From: Chloroflexota bacterium
GTDB taxonomy: Bacteria; Chloroflexota; Dehalococcoidia; SAR202; UBA11138
Reading direction: 5' to 3'
DNA length: 6,829 nucleotides
Assembly: GCA_022566975.1 (NCBI GenBank)
Contig: JADFHV010000114.1
Location: 1 to 6,829 of the forward strand
Shown here piece by piece: positions 1-4,983 of the stretch. The notes beneath the pieces are model-generated. The model worked only from the letters and a program-made list of their open reading frames with translations. It searched no databases and was not told where the DNA came from. How positions within the stretch are numbered: position 1 is the first letter of the stretch; each line of letters opens with the position of its first letter. The position numbers and the translations under genes were made by a program.

Positions 1-97
1 CGCATCCCAAGCTGCTCGATTTGCTGTTCGATTCGTTGTGGTGTCATTGGCAAATTTGGCTGATGGCCGGGGACTCGGCAAGCCACATTCCGTGATA
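1..97. other. left-edge segment, no supported gene
   Basis: This is the visible DNA downstream of the antitoxin gene, where a MazF-type toxin would be expected. The three minus-strand frames were read by eye. One gives a 14-codon ORF starting at 88 (MWLAESPAISQICQ) and then stops. Another is open from an ATG at 47 to the window edge (MTPQRIEQQIEQLGM), without a visible Shine-Dalgarno. The third has no start codon. None resembles the usual MazF N-terminus with its RG-x-VW(W/L) motif. The piece starting at 47 could be the first codons of a gene that continues beyond the edge, but 15 codons cannot decide this. Confidence 0.4.
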
Positions 98-334
98 TCA
101 CCACTCGCTTCGCGCCAGGATGCGGCCGGCCGCGGCCGAAACGAACTCGTCAACCGGCCCATCGAATTCCGAGCACGCTTGCTCCATCCTATCCGTTACT
201 TCTTCGGGTGCATGGCGGGCCACGTACTCCCGAAGCGCATCAGCGTAAAACTGGCTTCGCGACTTCCGTGTGCTGCGAGCAAGCCGTTCAGATTGCTCGA
301 AGACATCGTCGGGAATGGAGACCGCAGTTTTCAT
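98..334 (-). CDS. ribbon-helix-helix antitoxin (MazE/CopG type)
   Basis: This 78-residue protein has the form of a CopG/MazE-type DNA-binding antitoxin. The N-terminal strand MKTAVSIPDDVFEQ (residues 1-14) is followed by two helices (about 10-22 and 26-40, with the SRSQFYADALREY stretch), the standard ribbon-helix-helix fold that dimerises and binds an operator. The acidic C-terminal tail (about 43-78, ending ARSEW) matches the part that in MazE-like antitoxins wraps the toxin. The ATG at 334 is chosen because the family begins exactly at MKTA(V/I)SIPDD; upstream codons in this frame are antisense to purB. The Shine-Dalgarno is weak (GAAAG). In the family the toxin gene normally follows directly or overlaps the stop, but none is visible in the 97 bases left. 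The gene runs divergently from purB with almost no space between them. Class is fairly secure; partner and activity are unknown. Confidence 0.8.
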   Translation of the reverse strand: MKTAVSIPDDVFEQSERLARSTRKSRSQFYADALREYVARHAPEEVTDRMEQACSEFDGPVDEFVSAAAGRILARSEW

Positions 335-416
335 ACTTTCAATATAACCGCTGCACTTCGGCAGTCTGTTCGCCGACGGGCACAAATTCGACACCTGGCT
401 CCAGGTAGAGCTTGCC
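335..416 (+). other. antitoxin/purB junction; remnant of the purB 5' end
   Basis: The purB frame is open upstream of the first usable start (GTG at 417) as far as 348, where it meets a TAA at 345-347. The codons from about 360 to 416 still read like the conserved N-terminal region of adenylosuccinate lyase: GSLFADGHKFDTWLQVELAV aligns with the family's (L/I)W-(T/S)-(D/E)-E-x-(K/R)-(F/Y)-x-x-WLEVE segment. Homology fades before 357. The first ten or so residues, usually M(I/V)ERY(S/T)RPEM, are absent, and there is no ATG, GTG or TTG in frame before 417. The antitoxin ATG is only some 25 bases away, leaving no room for a normal purB promoter and leader. A rearrangement or assembly breakpoint at about 335-360 explains this best. 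Confidence 0.6.
341..346 (-). promoter_or_regulatory. possible -10 box for the antitoxin gene
   Basis: TATATT on the minus strand lies six bases before the antitoxin ATG and stands out in GC-rich sequence. If it is a -10 element, the transcript would be nearly leaderless. No convincing -35 hexamer is seen about 17 bases upstream, so this is a weak call. The site also falls at the suspected breakpoint with purB. Confidence 0.2.
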
Positions 417-1622
417 GTGTGCGAGGCATGGGCAGACGAGGGCGTTATCCCTCGATCGGACATGGAGAAGTTGCGCAGCGCCACGTACGACATGGACCGC
501 CTCGAAGAGGCCCTGAAATGTACACGCCACGACATGACGGCCTTCCTCGAGTCGGTCACCGAGGGCCTCGGCCCGGAGGGGCGCTGGCTGCACCTGGGGC
601 TGACCACCAGCGACGTGTGGGATACGGCCACCAGCCTGCAGCTCGTGGAGGCGTCCGACCTGCTGGACGAGGAGATACGGAATCTCCTCGACACGTTGAA
701 GGCCAGGGCCCTCGAGCACAAGGACACCTTGATGATGGGCCGCACTCACGGCGTCCACGCCGAGCCCATAACCTTCGGTCTCAAGCTGGCCCTGTGGTGG
801 GACGAGATGCGGCGCAACCGCGAACGGCTGGCCCAGGCCAGGAACGCCGTGGCCGTGGGCAAGATCTCGGGCCCCGTCGGGACACACGCCACCGTCAGCC
901 CGAAGATCGAGGAGAAGGTCTGCAGGCGTCTGGGCCTGGAGCCCGCTCCGGTCTCCAACCAGGTCCTGCAGCGGGACCGACACGCCCAGTTCGTCACGAC
1001 CATGGCGATCATCGCCGCCTCGCTGGAGAAGTTCGCGACCGAGATAAGGGGACTCCAGCGGACCGAGATACGGGAGGTTGAGGAGCCGTTCCCTGAGGGG
1101 CAGCCGGGCTCTTCGTCCATGCCTCACAAACGCAACCCGGAGCTCTCTGAGCGGGTATGCGGCCTCGCCCGTCTGGTGCGCGGCCATGCCGTAACGGCCC
1201 TGGAGAACGTCGCGCTCTGGGGGGAGCGGGACATCAGCCATTCGTCGGCCGAGCGCGTGATACTCCCAGACGTATGTCTGGCGCTGGACTATATCCTGGA
1301 CCTTTTCGCGGGAGTCGTCCGAGGCCTCCACGTCTACCCTGAGCGTATGAAGCAGAATATAGAGTCCACGAGGGGCGTGCTGTTTTCCCAACGGGTCTTG
1401 CTCGCCCTGGTGGAGAAGGGGCTCGCCAGAGAGGACGCCTACCAGATCGTCCATCGGCTCTCAATGATCAGCTGGCAGGAGGAGAAAGACTTGCGGGACC
1501 TCCTGCGGGCGGCCCCGGACGTCACATCGCACCTCTCCATCTCGGAGCTGGATGCCCTGTTCGACTACGGCTACTACGTCCGCTACGTGGACTACGTGTT
1601 CCATCGCGCGGGCCTCCTGTGA
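417..1622 (+). CDS. purB: adenylosuccinate lyase, 5'-truncated
   Basis: Cytoplasmic fumarase/aspartase-superfamily enzyme that removes fumarate from SAICAR (giving AICAR) and from adenylosuccinate (giving AMP). Counting from the GTG at 417, visible landmarks are TRHD (36-39), GLTTSDVWDTA (61-71), GRTHGVHAEP (108-117) and the superfamily signature GSSSMPHKRNP (231-241) with its mobile serine loop. H38 and H111 align with the histidines that are catalytic in Bacillus subtilis PurB (H68 and H141), a constant offset of 30. The C-terminus is complete. From GTG the product is 401 residues against about 431 for the family, so it lacks roughly 29 N-terminal residues, most of which are still encoded upstream in frame without a start. 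The missing segment normally includes the conserved ERY residues near the substrate pocket. It may therefore be a broken copy, a chimera, or use a nonstandard start such as CTG at 351 or 366. purC follows after 100 bases. Confidence 0.9.
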   Translation: MCEAWADEGVIPRSDMEKLRSATYDMDRLEEALKCTRHDMTAFLESVTEGLGPEGRWLHLGLTTSDVWDTATSLQLVEASDLLDEEIRNLLDTLKARALEHKDTLMMGRTHGVHAEPITFGLKLALWWDEMRRNRERLAQARNAVAVGKISGPVGTHATVSPKIEEKVCRRLGLEPAPVSNQVLQRDRHAQFVTTMAIIAASLEKFATEIRGLQRTEIREVEEPFPEGQPGSSSMPHKRNPELSERVCGLARLVRGHAVTALENVALWGERDISHSSAERVILPDVCLALDYILDLFAGVVRGLHVYPERMKQNIESTRGVLFSQRVLLALVEKGLAREDAYQIVHRLSMISWQEEKDLRDLLRAAPDVTSHLSISELDALFDYGYYVRYVDYVFHRAGLL

Positions 1623-1649
1623 GGGCGGGCCTCAGACCCGCCCCTGTAC
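1619..1649. repeat. palindromic repeat at the end of purB
   Basis: GGGCGGG (1623-1629) and CCCGCCC (1637-1643) form a 7-bp stem, with CT/AG able to pair inside the loop. The right side continues as GCCCCTGTAC, close to the GCCCCTAC found in the palindromes at 3572 and 6092. The left flank GTGAGGGC resembles the inverse GTAGGGGC at 6 of 8 positions and includes the purB stop TGA. The hairpin starts directly after the stop codon. No T-run follows, so it does not look like an intrinsic terminator for purB. It fits better as a dispersed extragenic palindrome. Confidence 0.6.
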
Positions 1650-1722
1650 GCATCCGGCAAGGTAAGCTGGTGTCGGAAACGAGAGCGGTCCGACTGGACG
1701 ATATCGAAGGAGATAGGAAACC

Positions 1723-2592
1723 ATGACGACAATCCGGGAGACCGACCTGCCGGACCTGCTGTACCGCGGCAAGGTCCGAGACACGTACGACATTGGGAAC
1801 GGTCGCCTCCTGATGGTGGCCACCGACCGCATATCGGCCTTCGACGTCGTTCTTCCCACGGGCATTCCCGAAAAGGGCGCGGTGCTGTGCCAGATCTCGG
1901 CGTTCTGGTTCGACAAGACCTCGGACATCGTCCCCAATCACCTGGTCTCGCTGGCCACGGAACAGGACGGTCTCTCCCGGGAGATCGCACGCCGAGCGAT
2001 GGTGGTGCGAAAGGCCGATAGGATAGACGTGGAGTGCGTGGTGCGGGGCTACATCACAGGGTCGGCGTGGGCCGAGTACCGTCGCGAGGGCACCGTCTCG
2101 GGCCAGCCCATGCCCGCGGGGCTGCGAGAGGGAGACCGGTTTCCAGAGCCTCTCTTCACTCCGACGACGAAGGCCGAGGTGGGGCACGACGAGGCGCTGA
2201 CGATCGCCCAGATGGAGGAGATGGTCGGGTCCGGGCTCACGGCGGAGCTGGCGCAGACCTCCATCAGAGTCTATAACTTCGCCCACGACCTCGCCATGCG
2301 AAAGGGCATCATAATCGCCGACACCAAGATGGAGTTCGGCATGATCGATGGCGGCCTGACTCTCATCGACGAGCTGCTTACCCCCGACTCCAGCAGGTTC
2401 TGGGACGCCGACGGGTACGCCCCCGGCAAGTCGCAGCCCAACTACGACAAGCAGTTCGTGCGGGACTGGCTGGATGCCCAGGGGTGGGACCACGAGCCGC
2501 CCGCGCCGGAGCTGTCCGCCGAGGTTGTCCAGAAGACTCACGACCGCTACCTGGAGGCGTACCGCAAGTTGACAGGCGAGAACCTGTCCTAG
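1723..2592 (+). CDS. purC: SAICAR synthetase (phosphoribosylaminoimidazole-succinocarboxamide synthase)
   Basis: PurC joins aspartate to CAIR using ATP to give SAICAR, the substrate of PurB. The 289-residue product is complete and of the longer PurC form. Visible family motifs are the N-terminal nucleotide-binding segment GKVRDTYD (16-23), DRISAFD (35-41), the two classical signatures around VECVVRGYITGSAW (103-116) and DTKMEFG (200-206), and DELLTPDSSRFW (216-227). The ATG at 1723 is supported by AAGGAG at 1707-1712, ten bases upstream, the best Shine-Dalgarno in the window. The gene lies 100 bases after purB and 35 bases before the DUF3105 gene, all on the same strand. No missing motif or frameshift was seen. 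Soluble cytoplasmic enzyme; identification is secure. Confidence 0.97.
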   Translation: MTTIRETDLPDLLYRGKVRDTYDIGNGRLLMVATDRISAFDVVLPTGIPEKGAVLCQISAFWFDKTSDIVPNHLVSLATEQDGLSREIARRAMVVRKADRIDVECVVRGYITGSAWAEYRREGTVSGQPMPAGLREGDRFPEPLFTPTTKAEVGHDEALTIAQMEEMVGSGLTAELAQTSIRVYNFAHDLAMRKGIIIADTKMEFGMIDGGLTLIDELLTPDSSRFWDADGYAPGKSQPNYDKQFVRDWLDAQGWDHEPPAPELSAEVVQKTHDRYLEAYRKLTGENLS

Positions 2593-2606
2593 GACAATGA
2601 GGTCGA

Positions 2607-2620
2607 GGAGAGTCCTCTCC
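2607..2620 (+). promoter_or_regulatory. small hairpin over the ribosome-binding region of the DUF3105 gene
   Basis: GGAGA (2607-2611) can pair with TCTCC (2616-2620) around a GTCC loop. The left arm is part of GAGGAGAG, the only Shine-Dalgarno-like sequence before the ATG at 2628. That purine run is about 15 bases from the ATG when linear, which is long. Folding would either hide it or change the effective distance. The stem is short, so a role is speculative. Confidence 0.25.
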
Positions 2621-2627
2621 AGCGCCA

Positions 2628-3278
2628 ATGGTCACACGAGCGAGACGTAGAAAAGACAGGCTAACGCCGTCACAGGCCCGGGCCGCCCGGCGGACGCGCA
2701 GGCAGCGTCGCAGGCGGCTCGTTCGGTATGGGGGCTTTTCCCTCATCGGAGCCATCGCCTTCATCTTCATCCTCGGCCTGTTTCTGCCCAGCATACCCAT
2801 CACCGGAGGCGGCGGGATCTTCGGGCGTAGCGCACCGGACGGCCCCGGCGTCAAAATAGAGGACCAGGGTGCAACCCACATCAGCCTAGGGGAGTCGCAC
2901 GCCCCCTACAGCTCAGCCCCGGCCACCTCTGGCTGGCACTACGGTCAACCCCTGGCCCCGGTCAGGTGGGGCTTGCACGATGAGGTCGTCGCCGACGAAC
3001 ACCGCCTCCACAACCTGGAGCACGGAGGCATCGGCGTCCACTATAACTGCCCCGACGGCTGTCCTGAGCTGGTGGCGCAGCTCACCGCGATCGTGGAGCG
3101 CTCGCGGGACGAGGGCCTGAAGGTCCTCCTGTCCCCTTACCCCGGTATAGAGACCACCATCGCGTTGACGGCCTGGAGGTTCATCGACCGGTTCGACGTG
3201 TTCGACGAGGAGCGGGTCAAGGCGTTCATCAGCGCCCACGAGAGCTCGCCAAACGCTCCCGAGCCAAACGCCGGGTAG
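2628..3278 (+). CDS. membrane-anchored DUF3105 protein
   Basis: This 216-residue protein has no assigned function. A very basic N-terminus (1-32, rich in Arg) precedes one hydrophobic segment (about 35-54), then a Gly-rich linker (60-66) and a C-terminal domain. That layout implies an N-in single-pass anchor with the domain outside the membrane. The domain matches DUF3105: HISLGESHAPY (84-94), SGWHYGQP (101-108), HNLEHGGIGVHYNC (128-141) and CPDGC (141-145). Many His residues (84, 91, 104, 117, 125, 128, 132, 138) and the C141/C145 pair would suit metal binding, but that is inference. Upstream in frame there is a TGA at 2598, so the ATG at 2628 is the first good start. It sits 35 bases after purC and ends five bases before purS, so it is probably cotranscribed with them, though a membrane protein has no obvious role in purine synthesis. 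Family call is strong from memory of the motifs. Confidence 0.85.
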   Translation: MVTRARRRKDRLTPSQARAARRTRRQRRRRLVRYGGFSLIGAIAFIFILGLFLPSIPITGGGGIFGRSAPDGPGVKIEDQGATHISLGESHAPYSSAPATSGWHYGQPLAPVRWGLHDEVVADEHRLHNLEHGGIGVHYNCPDGCPELVAQLTAIVERSRDEGLKVLLSPYPGIETTIALTAWRFIDRFDVFDEERVKAFISAHESSPNAPEPNAG

Positions 3279-3283
3279 GCCGC

Positions 3284-3541
3284 ATGTTCCTGGCAAGAGT
3301 CGTTGTCCGGCCCAAGCCCACGGTGAACGATCCACAGGGGCAGACCATCCGGGGCAGCCTGCACCAGCTCGGCTTCTCCAGCGTGGACGGGGTCAGGGTG
3401 GGCAAGCACATCGTCATCCGGCTGGACGAGGACGACGAGGCTAAGGCGGCGGCGAAGGTCGAGGAGATGTGCGACAAGCTGCTGGCCAACCCCATTATTG
3501 AGGAGTACGAGTTCGAGCTGGAGCGGGTCGAGTCCCCTTAG
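3284..3541 (+). CDS. purS: FGAM synthase subunit PurS
   Basis: PurS is the small structural subunit of the three-part formylglycinamidine ribonucleotide (FGAM) synthase, bridging the glutaminase PurQ and the synthetase PurL. The 85-residue length fits the family (about 80-85). Recognisable segments are the opening strand FLARVVVRPKPTVNDPQG (2-19), the LHQLGFSSVDGVRVGKHI region (26-43), and the C-terminal helix and strand with CDKLLANPIIEEYEFEL (63-79). The ATG at 3284 lies five bases after the DUF3105 stop. The only Shine-Dalgarno-like bases are GGGTAGG overlapping that stop, so translational coupling is likely. Unusually, purQ and purL do not follow; the next 587 bases are repeats and then the opposing hisB. 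The partners must be elsewhere if the pathway works. Confidence 0.93.
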   Translation: MFLARVVVRPKPTVNDPQGQTIRGSLHQLGFSSVDGVRVGKHIVIRLDEDDEAKAAAKVEEMCDKLLANPIIEEYEFELERVESP

Positions 3542-3571
3542 CTACTGGGACAGGACGGTACAGGGTGTTTG

Positions 3572-3599
3572 GTAGGAGCGCACGGCCGTGCGCCCCTAC
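3572..3599. repeat. 28-base near-perfect palindrome after purS
   Basis: Two 14-base arms (3572-3585 and 3586-3599) meet without a loop: GTAGGAGCGCACGG and CCGTGCGCCCCTAC, differing from perfect symmetry at one pair (A3577 against C3594). It begins 30 bases after the purS stop. The TTTA that follows is too short for a strong intrinsic terminator. The outer GCCCCTAC is shared with the palindrome at 6092-6124, so this seems to belong to a dispersed family that keeps the ends and varies the centre. Confidence 0.7.
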
Positions 3600-3718
3600 T
3601 TTATGGGATGGAGAGCCACCGAGCAGCCGGGTAACCGGACCCTGAAAAAAACGTCCCATTTTGTACTATTCTGTACCCCTCTCCAGAGATTTACCGCTGA
3701 GGGCTCGGAGATACAGTT

Positions 3719-3738
3719 CCCCGGACTGAAGTCCGGGG
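3719..3738. repeat. perfect 9-bp inverted repeat
   Basis: CCCCGGACT (3719-3727) and AGTCCGGGG (3730-3738) are exact inverse complements around GA. No T-run follows on either strand (TTTAC on plus, AACTG on minus). It looks like another extragenic palindrome rather than a terminator. Confidence 0.65.
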
Positions 3739-3764
3739 TTTACGCCGGCGCCCTCGCCTCGAGC

Positions 3765-3794
3765 AAAAACGGACGGGCCCTCTCGGGTCCGTCC
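3765..3794 (-). terminator. probable intrinsic terminator for minus-strand transcription
   Basis: GGACGGGCCC (3771-3780) and GGGTCCGTCC (3785-3794) form a 10-bp GC-rich stem with one G-T wobble and a four-base loop. Read on the minus strand, the stem is followed by G and then TTTTT (3769-3765), the standard layout for Rho-independent termination. On the plus strand no T-run follows. The likely client is the hisD-hisC-hisB transcript, but the site is about 335 bases past the hisB stop, so a long 3' untranslated region or a separate small transcript is implied. Confidence 0.6.
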
Positions 3795-3852
3795 CTCGTT
3801 CAGTAGGTTAGCACGGTTGTTCTATCGGGTCAAGGTGGTGCCTCCTCTCTAA

Positions 3853-3877
3853 CTCTCCCCCGTCGAACGGGGGAGAG
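3853..3877. repeat. perfect 11-bp inverted repeat
   Basis: CTCTCCCCCGT (3853-3863) and ACGGGGGAGAG (3867-3877) pair exactly around CGA. The flanking A-run (3881-3885) lies on the wrong side to serve as a minus-strand terminator and gives no U-run on plus. It is probably another member of the extragenic hairpins in this region. Confidence 0.65.
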
Positions 3878-4054
3878 GACAAAAAGGAGATCCATCGTGG
3901 CGACCGGCCTAGCAGCGATCCCAGGGCGTGGGAGCGGGATGGCTGACGCCTGGAATCCGCCCCACGTGGACGTAGACTCTCGGCGCGAGGCGTCGGTATG
4001 AGGCGATGGTAGAAGCCGCTAGAGGCGGCCCTGACGCGTCGGGATGCGCCCTGG

Positions 4055-4087
4055 CCCGGTGTGTCCCGACCCGTTGCCCACACCGGG
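4055..4087. repeat. 9-bp inverted repeat downstream of hisB
   Basis: CCCGGTGTG (4055-4063) and CACACCGGG (4079-4087) pair perfectly around a 15-base loop, about 42 bases beyond the hisB stop. No T-run follows on the minus strand, so termination here would need Rho or another factor. It could protect the 3' end of the his mRNA; that is inference. Confidence 0.45.
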
Positions 4088-4107
4088 GACTGGACGGACA
4101 GGTAGAT

Positions 4108-4122
4108 CCGCCCTCCCGGCGG
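4108..4122. repeat. short hairpin just after hisB
   Basis: CCGCC (4108-4112) and GGCGG (4118-4122) pair around CTCCC, six bases past the hisB stop on the minus strand. No T-run follows. It is a short GC stem that could occur by chance in such sequence. Confidence 0.3.
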
Positions 4123-4128
4123 GCTGCC

Positions 4129-4725
4129 CTACCCTATGGTGCCTTTGGTGCTGGGGATGTCGTCGCCGAGGCGGTCGTCCGGAGTCAGGGCGGCCCTGAG
4201 GGCCCGTGCGAGGGCCTTGAATATCGCCTCGGCGATGTGGTGGTTGTTGACGCCGGAGAGCACGCGGACGTGGAGGTTGAAGCTGCCCTCGCGGGCCATG
4301 CTCTCGAGGAAGTGCCGTACGGTGTCGCCGGGGAGCTCGCCCAGGTCGCTGTCGCCGATCTCCCCCTCGATGACCGAGTAGCCCCGTCCGCCGAAGTCGA
4401 CGACGACGAGCGCCAGGGCCTCGTCAAGCGGAACGTAGGAGTGGGCCATGCGGGTGATGCCGCGGGCGTCGCCCACTGCCTCTTTCAGCGCACGGCCCAG
4501 TACGATACCCAGGTCCTCCACCAGGTGGTGCCAGCCCACGTGGACGTCGCCCTTGGCCGAGATGGTAAGGTCTATCAGCCCGTGGCGGGAGAGCTGGGCC
4601 AGCAGGTGGTCGAGCATGCCGTTGCCGGTGTCGATCTCGTACCGGCCATGGCCGTCGATGTTCAGCTCGAGGGAGACCTGGGTCTCGCTGGTCTCTCGGG
4701 TGAGTTTGCTGGTGCGTTCACTCAA
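4129..4725 (-). CDS. hisB: imidazoleglycerol-phosphate dehydratase
   Basis: HisB removes water from imidazoleglycerol phosphate to give imidazoleacetol phosphate, the substrate of HisC. The 198 residues match the single-function form, without the phosphatase domain fused in enterobacteria. Landmarks are DTGNGMLDHLLAQLSRHG (32-49), the first metal motif HHLVED (66-71), HSYVPLDEALA (95-105), RHFLESMA (137-144) and the second metal motif NNHHIAEAIFKALARALR (160-177). Both HHxxxE manganese-binding motifs are intact, and the protein ends with STKGTIG, like the usual SSKGT(L/I). The start is TTG at 4725: GGAG lies seven bases upstream, an in-frame TAA lies further upstream, and no ATG is available before the conserved region. 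The gene is last of the his set, 258 repeat-filled bases after hisC, so it may have its own promoter, though I see no clear one. Confidence 0.95.
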   Translation of the reverse strand: MSERTSKLTRETSETQVSLELNIDGHGRYEIDTGNGMLDHLLAQLSRHGLIDLTISAKGDVHVGWHHLVEDLGIVLGRALKEAVGDARGITRMAHSYVPLDEALALVVVDFGGRGYSVIEGEIGDSDLGELPGDTVRHFLESMAREGSFNLHVRVLSGVNNHHIAEAIFKALARALRAALTPDDRLGDDIPSTKGTIG

Positions 4726-4732
4726 CGGTTTG

Positions 4733-4736
4733 CTCC
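4733..4736 (-). promoter_or_regulatory. Shine-Dalgarno supporting the TTG start of hisB
   Basis: GGAG on the minus strand, seven bases before the TTG at 4725-4723. Together with the upstream in-frame TAA it fixes TTG as the most likely hisB start. Confidence 0.55.
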
Positions 4737-4830
4737 AGTCGTCAGCGGTCAGCCCTTAAGGAAGGCCGGCCCGCTTGATGTTTGCATATCGGACGCCTCT
4801 TGTCCCACCCACCCGCCCGAAGGGTAATTT

Positions 4831-4876
4831 CTGGGGGACACCCTCAGACCCCCGCACAAGGTGGCTCCGCCCCCTT
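4831..4876. repeat. pair of hairpins between hisC and hisB
   Basis: First, CTGGGGG (4831-4837) pairs with CCCTCAG (4841-4847) around ACA with one wobble, and is followed by ACCCCC. Second, AAGGTGG (4858-4864) pairs with CCCCCTT (4870-4876) around CTCCG with one mismatch. The block of alternating G-runs and C-runs looks like one compound extragenic repeat. Neither stem has a T-run on the minus strand. Confidence 0.45.
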
Positions 4877-4901
4877 ATGAATCCCCGGCCAGGCAGTGGT
4901 G

Positions 4902-4936
4902 AGTTATCAGTTATCAGTGAACAGTTATCAGTGACT
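4902..4936. repeat. 7-base tandem repeat, five units (AGTTATC type)
   Basis: Five consecutive heptamers are readable: AGTTATC, AGTTATC, AGTGAAC, AGTTATC, AGTGACT. The unit is AT-rich, in contrast with the surrounding GC-rich sequence. Similar 7-base tandem arrays are known from cyanobacterial genomes as STRR elements. The array lies in the hisC-hisB gap, about 48 bases beyond the hisC stop. Confidence 0.8.
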
Positions 4937-4958
4937 CAAAACCGAGGACTAAAACTAA

Positions 4959-4979
4959 ACTTACAACTTACAACTTACG
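4959..4979. repeat. 7-base tandem repeat, three units (ACTTACA type)
   Basis: ACTTACA, ACTTACA, ACTTACG follow one another and end five bases before the hisC stop codon. The period is the same seven bases as in the neighbouring AGTTATC array, but the unit differs. The two arrays are separated by only 22 bases. Confidence 0.75.
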
Positions 4980-4983
4980 ACTC

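Larger units (their letters stand above)
3542..4128. other. 587-base convergent intergenic region, hairpin-rich
   Basis: No convincing gene is seen between the ends of purS and hisB. Short open frames exist on both strands, but their translations follow the palindromes and resemble no family I know. The stretch holds at least six inverted repeats (3572-3599, 3719-3738, 3771-3794, 3853-3877, 4055-4087, 4108-4122) and two A/T-rich patches near 3644-3672 and 3880-3888. I looked on both strands for RNase P RNA, tmRNA, SRP RNA, tRNA and T-box motifs and found none that held up. An unrecognised small RNA, especially on the minus strand ending at the terminator near 3765, remains possible. Confidence 0.6.

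Noticed and set aside
339..1454. Long minus-strand open frame opposite purB
   Set aside because: It lies antisense to conserved purB motifs and resembles no family; typical of high-GC codon bias.
3644..3672. T-run on the minus strand (3644-3650) as a second terminator
   Set aside because: No stable GC-rich stem directly precedes it on the minus strand; only a 4-bp GTAC pairing is found.
3588..3806. Plus-strand 72-codon open frame after purS
   Set aside because: It begins inside a palindrome and crosses two more hairpins; no start signal or recognisable domain is seen.
3829..3845. CAAGGTGGTGCC on the plus strand, reminiscent of a T-box antiterminator core
   Set aside because: The match to the consensus is partial, no Stem I or terminator partner was found, and no plus-strand gene follows for it to control.
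3808..4083. Minus-strand 91-codon open frame in the convergent gap
   Set aside because: Its translation runs through the inverted repeats, has no Shine-Dalgarno or family resemblance, and is biased toward Arg, Ser and Pro as expected of noncoding GC-rich DNA.
4006..4827. Long plus-strand open frame (273 codons) opposite hisB
   Set aside because: It is the antisense shadow of hisB, whose catalytic motifs are intact on the other strand.
4902..4979. Tandem heptamers as a CRISPR array
   Set aside because: The units are 7 bases and directly adjacent, without spacers; there is no cas gene.
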